From contig CAJTWE010000025.1 of assembly GCA_910579955.1 (NCBI GenBank), forward strand, positions 1-39,358: a stretch of DNA of 39,358 bases. Direction: 5' to 3'. Origin of the DNA: an uncultured Ruminococcus sp. Lineage in GTDB: Bacteria > Bacillota > Clostridia > Oscillospirales > Ruminococcaceae. Below the pieces are notes generated by a model. That model saw nothing but the letters and a program-made list of their open reading frames with translations. It had not been told where the DNA came from and searched no databases. The position numbers and the translations under genes are program-made. Positions 25,001-32,846 of the stretch are shown piece after piece (position 1 is the stretch's first letter; each line of letters opens with the position of its first letter).

Positions 25001-28000
25001 AAACTGGCTCTTCAACCTTTGTATTTGTTACACGGAGTGTGCCCGGAACACCAGGTTCAAGAATAACCTGTGTACCACCTGGATAACTTACAACAAAGTT
25101 GTCGTCATCGCTGCTGATAACAGCACCTTCCATATAAGGAGAATCTGTTGCAGTTTTAGAAGCCAGCTCATATACAACATAAACATTGTCCATAGAAAGA
25201 TCAGTAAATTCTACTGAGCCTGTGCCGTTTTCAACAGAAAGCTCATTTGATTTTACAAATTCATATGTTTCCTTGCCAGTTTCTTTATCAACCTCATAAA
25301 TATACAGGCCAACATAGAATTTTCCGGTATACTCACTCATAAGACCGTTTTCATCCATAACAGACTTAGTTACTGTCAGCTTATTCAGATCTTCAGTAGT
25401 ATCTGTATTGGTAATAACAACGTTCTTGCTGCTATCAGTAGCATTTGCAAACTGAATTGCTGTATTGCCGCAGCCTTCATAAGAAACTACGAAATTCTTA
25501 TCAGTAGTCTTGTCGCTATCAGTGCTGAGTGCAACAGGCATTTTCATTGAGTCGCCAGCATTAAGACGCTTGCCGTCTGCATCAAGCTCAAATACATAGT
25601 ATGTTGTATCAGCATCAAGGTTATCAAATTTAACTTCGCCACCAGATACAACTGTTTTTGTATCACCAACCTGTGTATAGGAGTCGCCGTTCTTTGTAAA
25701 CAGACCAACGCTAAACTTAGGTGTAGTCTTGATATCGTCAGAAGATAATACCTTTGTTACTGTAATGCTGTAAACTGCATTTTCAGTATTGGTAATTGTT
25801 GTGCTATCCCCTGCTTGAACAGTGGCACTGCCCTGATCTGTAGTATAGCTGTTTCCATTTACAGAAGTATAATCTGTAAGTTTAGTATTAGTTAAAACAC
25901 CATTTTCATTTGTTTCAAGTACGTAGAACTTAATGCCTTCTGGAATCACCTTAAAGGTTACTGCACCAGAATTTTCATATGCAGTTTCATCAGCATTAAG
26001 TTTTGCACTCAGAGTCAGTGACTGAACTGCTGCATCTTCATAGCGAACGAAATTGTCATCGTTATCCTTTGTAAACAATGCAAAGTAGAATGTATCTTTC
26101 TTTGCTGTGTTTGCAATCATATTCTTGGTAACTGTAATATCGCCGACATTCAGTTTATTTGTAACCTTAATTGTTTGTGAATTCTTAGATGTATCAATTT
26201 CATTGGTACTATAAGTAATATCATATGGAGACGTTACCTGTTCGCCAAGAATGTTGCCTTTGGCATCTGTTTCCCAGATAAATACAGCATTACCATTATT
26301 GATCTGCTTGAAGTCCAGATTATCCATAGATATAGTACCTTCTGTAGCATCCGCATCAAGTACCATAGAAACAACATCACTTACACGGTTGTTTTTATTA
26401 TCGAAGAGTGCAAAGTAGTAAGTGCCGCCTGTTGTGCCTTCAATAGTTTTATCTATCTTAATACTATTTGTAGCATTAGGAGTTTCTACCCATACACCAA
26501 CCTTGGCAGGCTCTGCTACCATTACAGTACCAGGAAGAACCGCACTATTCTGATAAGAATATGCAAAGCTGTTCCATGCGATGTTTTCTTCACCTGTATT
26601 AGCTACATATTCAGGAACATAACCTGTAAATTCAATTGTAACAACATCTTTCGGTTTAATAAGAATACTTGAGTCAATTATTACACGGAAATTTACAGAA
26701 TCATCAGAACAAGATGTTGACCAATTCATTGCATCGTCCTGACCTATCCAGTCCTTAGAATGCTCATTGAGAACGGCCGTCTTATTGTTTGAATAAGTAA
26801 CTGTTGTAGAACCTGTAATATCTCTAACATTTGAATTATCTTTATCAGCAATCTTAACAGATGAGATTTTTCCAATTTTTACGCCAAATGCAGAGTTTCT
26901 TTCGTAACCTGAAACCAGACCCATGTCTCCTTCATATGGGAGGCGGTCAATAATAGACATGTTCTCCAGCTCTAAAGGAGAATTATTCCTTACATTGATA
27001 GTATAGGTTACCTTTTCTCCCTGCATACCCTTAACATAATTGTGCAAAGGATTGCGTCCTTCGCCTGTATCAGTATCAGGGTCATCATGCAAACCGCCGG
27101 TTGCAATTAAGTGACCTTCATTCTCATAATGAATAGTCTTCCATGATTTTGTAGTCAGACCAGCTATGTTATAGTTAGCATAACTATGAATCGTATCGTC
27201 TTTCTTTTCGCCTGCTACAGTATCCTGTACAGTAAAAGGCTGATCAATTTTTGCATAACCTGTGTTTGTAATAACACCCTCAACATCTACATCAGCTATT
27301 GTATCAAATTCAATTACAATGCACTGATTTGGTGCTAAGGCATACTTTTCATCTGAGAAATCCCAAGTATAGTTTTTGCCGTTTGCAGTTGGTTCTACAT
27401 AATCAAGTGTTTTGATTATTTTTGTATCATCAGGCTTACCATCTGCACCGATATTGCAAATCATAATCTTGCATAGATATCCAGTAATATGCTCTGCGTC
27501 ATAGCTATATAAATCCGGCAGAGTATCTGTAACAGTATATCCTTTAAGCATTGCTGTATTATCAGCATTATACATTGAAGTATCGCCGTTTCCGTTATAA
27601 ACAACAGTGCGCCAGATAAGAGTATCACCAGCAGTAATGAAGCCGTCTTCTACAGGTTGCAAAAGCTCTTCGTCATAAACTGTACCTGCGAAAGATGCAT
27701 GAGCTATCTTTGCAAAGCCGGGAGCTGGATTTACTTTCTTAAAAGCAATATCAGCAGAAGCATTAGGCTTAGATTCCTTTACTGTTTCGTCGTCCTTAGT
27801 AACAACGACATTTGTAACAGTATTTGTAAGCGTAGTCAGCTTTTCACCGGTTTCGTATAAAGCCTTTGCTTTTTCAGAAGTTAGCTTTGTTTTATAATTG
27901 ATATTGATGTTCTGATTACTCCAGCCACTCGGCTGAATGTTTGATTTTACAGGAATGATAATTTCATTTCCATTTACAACAACGTTACCGCTAAGTTCGC

Positions 28001-30860
28001 CATTTTCTATTGTAACAGAACCATCAACGTATTCCATACCATCAGGAAGTTTATCTGTAAGTGTAAATACATGATTGGTATAATCTGTTTTATCATCTTG
28101 ATCTGGTTTGAGTGTGATTGTATAATCAAATACTTGCTTTTTCAGATCTTCAAGAGTAGAAGAAGATATGTCAAAAGAATTAGTAATAGCCGACTTCTGT
28201 GTTGAGAATGAACTATTAACAGGAATGAAAACATAGCAGCTATCACTTTTATTGGCATCTGGTTCTTTATATTCAAATATAAAGCGAACCGCATTTGCAG
28301 GATCACCTGGATCATTACCAAAAGCTGCACCGTAAGGTTTCTTGTCTTTTAATGTTTCTCTGTATTCCAATATGATGGACTTACCGTTTTCCAGATTCAA
28401 ATTGCTCAATTTGCAATAGAATCTTGGATATTTCTCACCACCAGTATAGTCGGAATACCAGCCTTTAGCAAAATCCTCATCTGTAATATTATATCTCTTC
28501 TCTTCTACATATGGAATTGATTGAATGAGCTTGCCATTTTCGTCAAGAACTTTCAGATCCTCTTCAATAAGGTTTTGACCTGTAGAATAATCAGAAAAAT
28601 AAAGACTATCAACAACAGAACCGGAATTATTAGTAAACTTTGCACGATATATAATAGTATCTCCTACTACATATCCTTCAAATCCATTCTGAGTTTTTCC
28701 ATCTTTATCTACAAGAGTATTACCGGTCTCATCAACAGTCCACTTTTCAGTAACATACTTATTAGGGTCTTCTTTAACATTAGATGTTGCAGAAGAGTCA
28801 TATCCCTGTTCGCCCCAATTAAAGCTTGCTTTATTGATAACATCCTCGGTACCTGAAACTTTACCCTTAATAATGATAGTAATGTTTTCGTCAGCTGCAA
28901 GATTAAGAGTTAAATCGAGATCTTCGCTTAAAGGAACGTTGTTTTTTATATTGGTGCTATTTTCCTTATTGCTTTCTATAGAATAGCTTTCAAAGGAAGC
29001 ATTAGCAGGAACAGTATCTGTAATTTTAACGTTTTCTGCCGGTGCATCACCATTATTGCTTACATAGATTTTCCATGTGGTATCAGTTTCAGTTCCTTCA
29101 ATGAAAGAGCTTGGATCAACGGTCTTATACATACCGATATTGCCTTTTGCCTCATTGAAGTAAACAGTACCTGTACCCTTTGTTTCACCATTGTAAGTAA
29201 TATTTGCAGTGTTGCTTATACTACCAGTAGTGCCTTCCTTTATTGAGCCTTTAATAGTAATTGTTACACTGCCTTTTCCTGGCACATCAACAGTAGTTTC
29301 AAGCTTGGTGCCTGTGAATTCTACTTCATCACCATTACCAATTTGATAACTTGATGCGACAAAGCCATCTGGAAGAGTATCTTCTACCTGAACGCCTTCA
29401 GCGTCTACTTCACCACTATTATATATTATAATAGTATAAACGGCTGTATCTGTACCATCACCTATATAAGAGTAATTTCCCTTTGTGCCGACATACCCAT
29501 CTTTTGATGGACTAAGTGAAGGCTTATCCTTTGCAAATACAACTTCATTTGTATTTTTACCATCAACCTGTGCGACATTATAAATGGTATCACCACTTGG
29601 ATTAGCAACAACTTTACCTGTAATAGTAATAGTTGCACTGCCGTTAGCAGCAATCTTATCAATAGTACCGCTAACGTTATTGCCAGATACAGTAAGTGTA
29701 TCCGGTGTTACTTCTATGTCTGTCAGATTGCTGTCAATTGTATCTTCAAAAAGTACATTTTCAGCATCTGCTTTACCATTATTGCTAATATTGATGGTAT
29801 AGGTAACAGTGTCACCAGGTGCGAAAGTCTGCTTTCTGCTATTATCAGCACCTTCTACATAACCAGATTTATACGCATTCAAACTTGATGTAGCTTTTTC
29901 CACTGTTATGTAAGCATCAGAATAGTTAGTATTATCATCTTTATCCTGTGCACGATTGCATACAGAAGCAATATTGCCTATATAATCAAGTGCAGTTTCA
30001 TCAAGAGAACATTCGATAGTAATGCTTTGAGGTTCTCCAGGTTTTACATCTTTAAATGTATAAGTACTATCACCATTCAAAGTCAAGCCTGTTGTCTTAG
30101 GCAAATCTTCAACAGTAATATCACCTGGTGTATCACCATAGTTATTTACAGTGATTATATAAGTGATCTTAGTGTCAGTTGAGCCACTGTATAAGAGCTG
30201 TCCATTACCATCAACTGTTTTGCTGATAGAGAACTTAGGACCCTGCGGTGCTTCGATATTAAGACTAACATCGTTGCCGCCTATTTCATATGAGAAATCG
30301 TTCTTATTAATCGGCTTACCTTTAACAGAAAGTGAATTGTTCAGAACTGCATTATTTCCTTCCTGAAGTACAATAGTATTATTATTTACAGGAAGAGAAA
30401 GAGTAAGGCTGAGTGCTGTCATTTCTGCTGTGGTATTCCTACTGTACACCTTAAATGAAATATCAGCTTTTGACCCATTTACGGTTACAGATACACTGTC
30501 ATATTTGTAACCACTATTTTGAAGCATGTTTTCTACAGCTTTTTCAATTGCACTATTTGCTCCGCTTGCAAATGCAGCGTTGGTCAAAGTAATAGTGTCG
30601 CTGTATTCAAGACCCTCCAGCCACCATGCTCCGGTTTTGCTGGTTGGGTTGCTGGGCGATGCATTAAGACTGTAGTTTACAGTTGTTCCGTTAGCTACAT
30701 CCGCAGCCTTTAACTGAGTACGGTCTTCTGCCTTTGATGCACTCCACTGGATAGAGGAATTTGCTTTGATAGTATTGCTGTACAGAAAAATATATACGAA
30801 TTCAATCGTAATTTGTAAATAAAGATTATAATGTATGTCGGCTGTTTTTGGCAATGCCAT
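19038..30860 (-). CDS. Giant multi-domain wall-anchored surface protein (5' end unclear)
   Basis: About 3,940 residues. After a short N-terminal segment come DUF11-like repeats (beginning near residues 218, 334, 456 and 583), longer isopeptide-type regions (about 700-1470), four domains opening IDKTIEG or TVTK (near 1475, 1586, 1710 and 1835), then 15 SpaA/CnaB-like domains (first near 1965, last near 3746). Each SpaA domain starts with an ISK-type Lys, has a Glu in an E-x-x-APxGY motif and ends in a MxD strand, the triad expected for intramolecular Lys-Asp isopeptide bonds. Thr-rich linkers separate the last two domains and precede the wall signal SPKTQD, a hydrophobic helix and RRKKK. Likely role: adhesion or a stalk. 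No signal peptide, ribosome site or convincing start codon exists; the ATG at 30860 is only the best of poor choices, so the 5' end may be lost. Confidence 0.8.
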   Translation of the reverse strand: MALPKTADIHYNLYLQITIEFVYIFLYSNTIKANSSIQWSASKAEDRTQLKAADVANGTTVNYSLNASPSNPTSKTGAWWLEGLEYSDTITLTNAAFASGANSAIEKAVENMLQNSGYKYDSVSVTVNGSKADISFKVYSRNTTAEMTALSLTLSLPVNNNTIVLQEGNNAVLNNSLSVKGKPINKNDFSYEIGGNDVSLNIEAPQGPKFSISKTVDGNGQLLYSGSTDTKITYIITVNNYGDTPGDITVEDLPKTTGLTLNGDSTYTFKDVKPGEPQSITIECSLDETALDYIGNIASVCNRAQDKDDNTNYSDAYITVEKATSSLNAYKSGYVEGADNSRKQTFAPGDTVTYTINISNNGKADAENVLFEDTIDSNLTDIEVTPDTLTVSGNNVSGTIDKIAANGSATITITGKVVANPSGDTIYNVAQVDGKNTNEVVFAKDKPSLSPSKDGYVGTKGNYSYIGDGTDTAVYTIIIYNSGEVDAEGVQVEDTLPDGFVASSYQIGNGDEVEFTGTKLETTVDVPGKGSVTITIKGSIKEGTTGSISNTANITYNGETKGTGTVYFNEAKGNIGMYKTVDPSSFIEGTETDTTWKIYVSNNGDAPAENVKITDTVPANASFESYSIESNKENSTNIKNNVPLSEDLDLTLNLAADENITIIIKGKVSGTEDVINKASFNWGEQGYDSSATSNVKEDPNKYVTEKWTVDETGNTLVDKDGKTQNGFEGYVVGDTIIYRAKFTNNSGSVVDSLYFSDYSTGQNLIEEDLKVLDENGKLIQSIPYVEEKRYNITDEDFAKGWYSDYTGGEKYPRFYCKLSNLNLENGKSIILEYRETLKDKKPYGAAFGNDPGDPANAVRFIFEYKEPDANKSDSCYVFIPVNSSFSTQKSAITNSFDISSSTLEDLKKQVFDYTITLKPDQDDKTDYTNHVFTLTDKLPDGMEYVDGSVTIENGELSGNVVVNGNEIIIPVKSNIQPSGWSNQNININYKTKLTSEKAKALYETGEKLTTLTNTVTNVVVTKDDETVKESKPNASADIAFKKVNPAPGFAKIAHASFAGTVYDEELLQPVEDGFITAGDTLIWRTVVYNGNGDTSMYNADNTAMLKGYTVTDTLPDLYSYDAEHITGYLCKIMICNIGADGKPDDTKIIKTLDYVEPTANGKNYTWDFSDEKYALAPNQCIVIEFDTIADVDVEGVITNTGYAKIDQPFTVQDTVAGEKKDDTIHSYANYNIAGLTTKSWKTIHYENEGHLIATGGLHDDPDTDTGEGRNPLHNYVKGMQGEKVTYTINVRNNSPLELENMSIIDRLPYEGDMGLVSGYERNSAFGVKIGKISSVKIADKDNSNVRDITGSTTVTYSNNKTAVLNEHSKDWIGQDDAMNWSTSCSDDSVNFRVIIDSSILIKPKDVVTIEFTGYVPEYVANTGEENIAWNSFAYSYQNSAVLPGTVMVAEPAKVGVWVETPNATNSIKIDKTIEGTTGGTYYFALFDNKNNRVSDVVSMVLDADATEGTISMDNLDFKQINNGNAVFIWETDAKGNILGEQVTSPYDITYSTNEIDTSKNSQTIKVTNKLNVGDITVTKNMIANTAKKDTFYFALFTKDNDDNFVRYEDAAVQSLTLSAKLNADETAYENSGAVTFKVIPEGIKFYVLETNENGVLTNTKLTDYTSVNGNSYTTDQGSATVQAGDSTTITNTENAVYSITVTKVLSSDDIKTTPKFSVGLFTKNGDSYTQVGDTKTVVSGGEVKFDNLDADTTYYVFELDADGKRLNAGDSMKMPVALSTDSDKTTDKNFVVSYEGCGNTAIQFANATDSSKNVVITNTDTTEDLNKLTVTKSVMDENGLMSEYTGKFYVGLYIYEVDKETGKETYEFVKSNELSVENGTGSVEFTDLSMDNVYVVYELASKTATDSPYMEGAVISSDDDNFVVSYPGGTQVILEPGVPGTLRVTNTKVEEPVLSFIKSDVNGEPYVGAHMTLTNGTFTEEWDTTAEPYTIKDLTDGKYTLTETPIDGYASLSVDVVIKDSYFDTAVMDDDSYAVNSTSLTVFNRSVLNVSKVDINDESKELAGAKIKIELNDADTFLSGVEVSRGGTELNRVPEFSDGNAENGYNEYILEDKTLVFFSDGENDTVITGLPDGSYTMTEEIAPDGYTIAESYNFIIKDGKVSSTQATDSYETVNNKITMKDSIEKSISISKQDITDSSELSSATLSIIFEGTDDLDASSIKMTRANAQGNSETFEDYTIEGKTITFTSGNAPTKIYGLPNGSYTLHEEAAPNGYQVVTDFTFEIKDGSIITEQPTDREDITVNDAELIIKDSASEIKISKRDVTGNVEIKGATLKLTVKELANDGVIDWAKISENTALEVEAVNEGAENSQNGIQWTSDTDMQIIKYLPDGTYVLKETGTEFEFEGITYAVLETSAEFTIKDGKILTNVEGMIDGMDSDYPGEGAETGAYVYDNGTIVVCDAQAKAKSVSINISKKDIGGEEVSGASLRVYFIDEEGTEHSVDTWTSGKEAHVIEGLTPNKTYILEEVGAPDGYAYAESIEFSIDEKGKVTASKEGAVDENDTLIMTDEAIADIVISKQDITSKEEIKDAKLELHEISEDTEGNETSKIVESWTSGEYGENEDGTLKSHTISGDSLKVDTKYKLVETGAPNGYAYAESIEFTIDKNGNVVIDEKYLSENGEIVMSDAVIEEIKISKRDITGQEKVEGATLQILDEENNVIEEWTSDTDDHLVDVTKLSSGKTYKLHEEGAPDGYIYAADIEFTVNNDGTVTVDKKYVDENGTIIMKDDVTKVVISKIDATTGNEIEGAELKLYQITDKDGNALDKELLVDEWTSGDDGKNEDGTIKSHTINGKLIAGAEYRLVEITAPDGYQMAEDVTFTVNTDGSVNKVEMKDAPKGVIAISKLEINGTEELEGATLQILDENGNVVEEWVSGSDKVTITDENGDTIEKVVPHSVKLDEGNYTLKEITAPDGYLVAEEINFNVSKDGKATVNGEEKGTIVMKDDYTKVNISKKDITGDKEIPGASLELRDSDGNLIDKWISDGTPHEINKLTPGEYTLHEEGAPDGYAYSEDVTFEVTETSEIQTVTMKDNALEVTLSKKALTGDDELPGAELELYRVITDDGAETRVLIDNWVSESTAHIINIDSKTSTNNKLVAGGTYVMIEKRAPQGYQIAEEITFTIEKNGDVVGTTTMFDTEINQLGISKVDVLGEEVIGAHLQIFDSEGNLVEEWDSASTPHVVKLNEGIYTLKEETAPHGYLVTTEITFAVDANGRATVDGNDSNGLIKMTDDISTVSIVKVGKNGEEVSEIPGAKMKLTYTGDGSLDLVLAENGTITKDGNIITWTSGNTAVKLQRIPNGSYVLEETQAPEGYEIATQITFDVVDGKVININIDEESKSTYSNGIISMFDELKPTTSTTEDSTTTSTTTSTTKDTTTTSTTTSTTRDTTTTSTTTSTSTTKDTITTSTTTSTTKGTTTTSTTATTVSTAGPTNTTTSTTVTTASTAGPTNTTTTTTITSTTTSATTTSTSKTTRPTITITSDTSESVDTGDVLGSTTTTTTTTTTITTTTTTTTSSTTTVTTEKTQQVQIAKREIAGGYITGAEVIGAYLKVTADDATVIDSWVSDGTFHTISGLKEGVTYTLSESAPPTGYYYAASIQFTVLDGDVYIVNRDGSLNPVTDGTIIMYDEAIIETTVEPIVTTTVTTTTEYIDTDDSSETSETIYTTEETTTETVKYDIDISKQEIVNDAITGREVPGAMLQISTSEGIIEQWISGYEPHRIYGLLENVVYTLTEVQAPDDYALAESIDFVIYGGVVYVDGQPTGNTVVMYDRYAPVTATTTETTISSETTTTTTTTSTTEETTTTTSTVITDTTISTNGTGTTTRYTTTTTRNNASNGGGGKYVNVTGSPKTQDSMMSVAGMGGAAIVLAIVAGMIRRKKK
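19145..19370. repeat. Thr-rich linker 3 (GTTGTA-type repeats)
   Basis: Low-complexity DNA made of GTTGTAGT-type units that encodes a run of Thr with Ser and Glu between the last SpaA domain and the sorting signal. Such linkers span the peptidoglycan and are often glycosylated. Confidence 0.7.
20115..20625. repeat. Long Thr-rich linker 1 with tandem repeats
   Basis: About 170 codons of Thr/Ser with recurring units such as TTTSTTKDT, and AGPTNTTT twice. The DNA is direct-repeat rich on the minus strand (ACTACTACA-type). Length variation by slippage is expected between strains. Open frames on the opposite strand here, rich in Val, are artefacts of the repeat. Confidence 0.75.
30791..30854 (-). 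promoter_or_regulatory. Promoter-like sequences at the 5' end of the giant gene
   Basis: On the minus strand there are two promoter-like pairs: TTGCCA (30849-30854), 18 bases, TATAAT (30825-30830); and TTTACA (30814-30819), 17 bases, TATATA (30791-30796). They lie inside the open frame, upstream of the first convincing protein sequence (near 30770), and no start codon with a ribosome site follows them. This implies the first 30 or so codons are not really translated. Confidence 0.5.
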
Positions 30861-30876
30861 TAAACTAATGAAAAGC

Positions 30877-30920
30877 AAAATAGTCACAAGATCAAAAAAG
30901 ATCTTGTGACTATTTTTTGT
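30877..30920. terminator. Terminator between the TauE gene and the giant gene
   Basis: A perfect 17-bp stem (30877-30893 with 30900-30916) around a loop of six A, followed by T-rich sequence on both strands. It lies about 55 bases after the stop of the TauE/SafE gene and would end its transcript. The in-frame GTG at 30887 of the giant frame is inside the stem, so it is not a start codon. Confidence 0.85.
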
Positions 30921-30973
30921 ATCTCCAAAAGCATTTAGCTTCTGAGATGCATATCATTTATAATAATAAGAAA

Positions 30974-31744
30974 TTATTTTAAGTGGTTAACAATTAAAAT
31001 AGCTCCACCTAATGCAGTGAGTACAACTCCGGTCACACGATTCAATGTTTTGGGTTCTGCTTTATTTGCAAATTTAGCAGCAATTCTTGCCCACAGCAGC
31101 GTTGAAAGTACGCAAAAAAGCAAACACCATAAATCTGAAATTCCTCCAATTACAAAATGACTGACAGAACCGGTCAAAGCTGTAAATGTCATAATAAAAA
31201 CGCTTGTACCAATAGCAGTTTTCAATTCATATCCGAGTACGCTTGTCAGAATAAGAAGCATCATCATGCCACCGCCTGCACCAACAAAGCCACAGATAAG
31301 TCCTATCATCACGCCGCAGATAATAGATTGTATCAGACGTTTTTTAGGTTCTATTGCCTGCATTCGTTCTTTTGTAGTCATAACAGGCTTTACAATAAAT
31401 TTAATTCCAAGCAGCAACGTCATGAATACTGAGAAACTTCCCATTGCATTATTTGGTACAAGGCTTGCAAGAAAACTGCCAACCAATGTAAATACCAAAA
31501 CGGTAAACATCATAACTAGCCCATTTTTCACATCAAGGTTTTTATTTTTTCCATAAGTATATGCACTTACTGCGCTTGCCAGTACATCGCTGGCAAGTGC
31601 TATTCCAACAGCTTCATATGCGGGCATTTCCAAAAATGTTATAAGCATTGGGCTAATTACAGCAGCTGCACTCATTCCAGCAAAACCAGTGCCAAGTCCT
31701 GCGCCAACTCCAGCAATAAAACAAATTATAAATTTAAATATCAT
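30974..31744 (-). CDS. TauE/SafE family sulfite/anion exporter
   Basis: A 256-residue permease with about eight hydrophobic helices and the internal duplication typical of TauE/SafE (DUF81): glycine-rich starts of each half at GVGAGLGTGFAGMSAA (about 12-27) and GLICGFVGAGGGMMM (about 153-167). Members export sulfite, sulfoacetate or similar organosulfur anions; this substrate is unknown. AGAGG lies 7 bases before the ATG. It has its own promoter (31798-31826) and a strong terminator (30877-30920), so it is monocistronic. Confidence 0.9.
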   Translation of the reverse strand: MIFKFIICFIAGVGAGLGTGFAGMSAAAVISPMLITFLEMPAYEAVGIALASDVLASAVSAYTYGKNKNLDVKNGLVMMFTVLVFTLVGSFLASLVPNNAMGSFSVFMTLLLGIKFIVKPVMTTKERMQAIEPKKRLIQSIICGVMIGLICGFVGAGGGMMMLLILTSVLGYELKTAIGTSVFIMTFTALTGSVSHFVIGGISDLWCLLFCVLSTLLWARIAAKFANKAEPKTLNRVTGVVLTALGGAILIVNHLK

Positions 31745-31797
31745 AGCAAACCTCTATTCTCTATATATTTTATTATAGTAAATTGTTAGTATAACAT

Positions 31798-31826
31798 AAT
31801 ATAGCACTTTTTAAAGTATTTGTCAA
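31798..31826 (-). promoter_or_regulatory. Promoter of the TauE/SafE gene
   Basis: Minus strand TTGACA (31821-31826), 17-base spacer, TATATT (31798-31803), about 53 bases before the start codon. Nearly consensus. Confidence 0.8.
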
Positions 31827-31934
31827 ATTAAAAAAATGCAATAAGTTTCCCAGTGCTAAAATTGAAACATAAATTGAGACATAAGGAATATAATGTTAAT
31901 TTTTAAACTGTTTACTTGTAAGTATAAAAAAAGC

Positions 31935-31963
31935 TTGCATTTTTATCTGATTTGAGATATAAT
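31935..31963 (+). promoter_or_regulatory. Promoter of the amino acid ABC transporter operon
   Basis: TTGCAT (31935-31940), 17-base spacer, TATAAT (31958-31963), 61 bases before the binding protein's ATG. The short leader has no clear riboswitch or T-box structure. Confidence 0.75.
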
Positions 31964-32024
31964 GGAAAGTAGGTGTCGTAAACGATCCCATAATTATTTA
32001 TCACTTTTGAAAGGAATATTTTAT

Positions 32025-32807
32025 ATGAAAAAAGCAACTTCACTTCTTACAGCAAGCGTTATGTTTGTTCTTGCATTAACAGGATGCAGCACACCGCCAA
32101 ATACTGTATTCAGCGTTGAGGATCTCAAAGGAAAGACAATTGGCGCACAGCTTGGTACTACAGGCTATATATTTGCAGAAAGCGAAATTGAGGACGCTAC
32201 TGTAGAACCTTATAACAAGGGCGCAGATGCTGTACAGGCTCTGAAACAGGGCAAAATTGATGCAGTTATTATTGATAGCGAACCTGCAAAGGTATTTGTG
32301 GAGAAAAATGATTCTCTTATGATTCTCGACGATCCTTTTGTTGAGGAAGAGTATGCAATCGCTTATAAAAAAGGCAATGATGAGCTGGGTCAAAAAATGG
32401 ACGATGCATTATCTCAGCTGAAAGAAGATGGTACTCTCGATGAAATAGTTAGTCACTGGATAGGCGATGAAGCCGATCATGTTTCTTACATATCTGACGA
32501 AAGCATAATTCGTGAAAATGGCACTCTTGTTATGGCAACAAATGCAGAGTTTCCTCCATATGAAAGCATGAGCGGTGATGATATCATTGGTATTGATGTA
32601 GATATTATGATGGCAGTATGCGATGTTCTCGGCATGGAGCTTGAGATAGATAACATGGAATTTGATTCTATTATCGCTGCGGTAAATTCAGGAAAAGCCG
32701 ACGTTGGCGTGGCAGGACTTTCTGTTACACCTGACCGTGAAGAAAACGTTTCCTTTACTCAGGGATATGCAACTACTACACAGGTAGTTATCGTCCGCAA
32801 AGATTGA
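32025..32807 (+). CDS. Polar amino acid ABC transporter binding lipoprotein, circularly permuted
   Basis: A 260-residue family 3 solute-binding protein with a lipoprotein signal peptide (lipobox LTGC, Cys near residue 21). GAAAGG stands 10 bases before the ATG at 32025; the longer frame from 31962 overlaps the promoter. The order of the two lobes is reversed. Residues 28-145 (SVEDLKGKTIGAQLGTTG ... TLDEIVSHWIG) are what normally ends such proteins; residues about 163-260 (GTLVMATNAEFPPYE ... GYATTTQVVIVRKD) are what normally begins them. The cut is at the first hinge crossing, and a short linker (DEADHVSYISDESIIREN) joins old C-terminus to old N-terminus. All family motifs seem present, so it should fold and bind a polar amino acid such as cystine or glutamine. 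Confidence 0.9.
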   Translation: MKKATSLLTASVMFVLALTGCSTPPNTVFSVEDLKGKTIGAQLGTTGYIFAESEIEDATVEPYNKGADAVQALKQGKIDAVIIDSEPAKVFVEKNDSLMILDDPFVEEEYAIAYKKGNDELGQKMDDALSQLKEDGTLDEIVSHWIGDEADHVSYISDESIIRENGTLVMATNAEFPPYESMSGDDIIGIDVDIMMAVCDVLGMELEIDNMEFDSIIAAVNSGKADVGVAGLSVTPDREENVSFTQGYATTTQVVIVRKD

Positions 32808-32846
32808 GTGTAACGCTTCAATCTTAGGAAAGGGAATGAAATCATT

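Noticed and set aside
30885..30887. GTG as start of the giant surface protein
   Set aside because: It lies inside a perfect 17-bp terminator stem and has no Shine-Dalgarno sequence.
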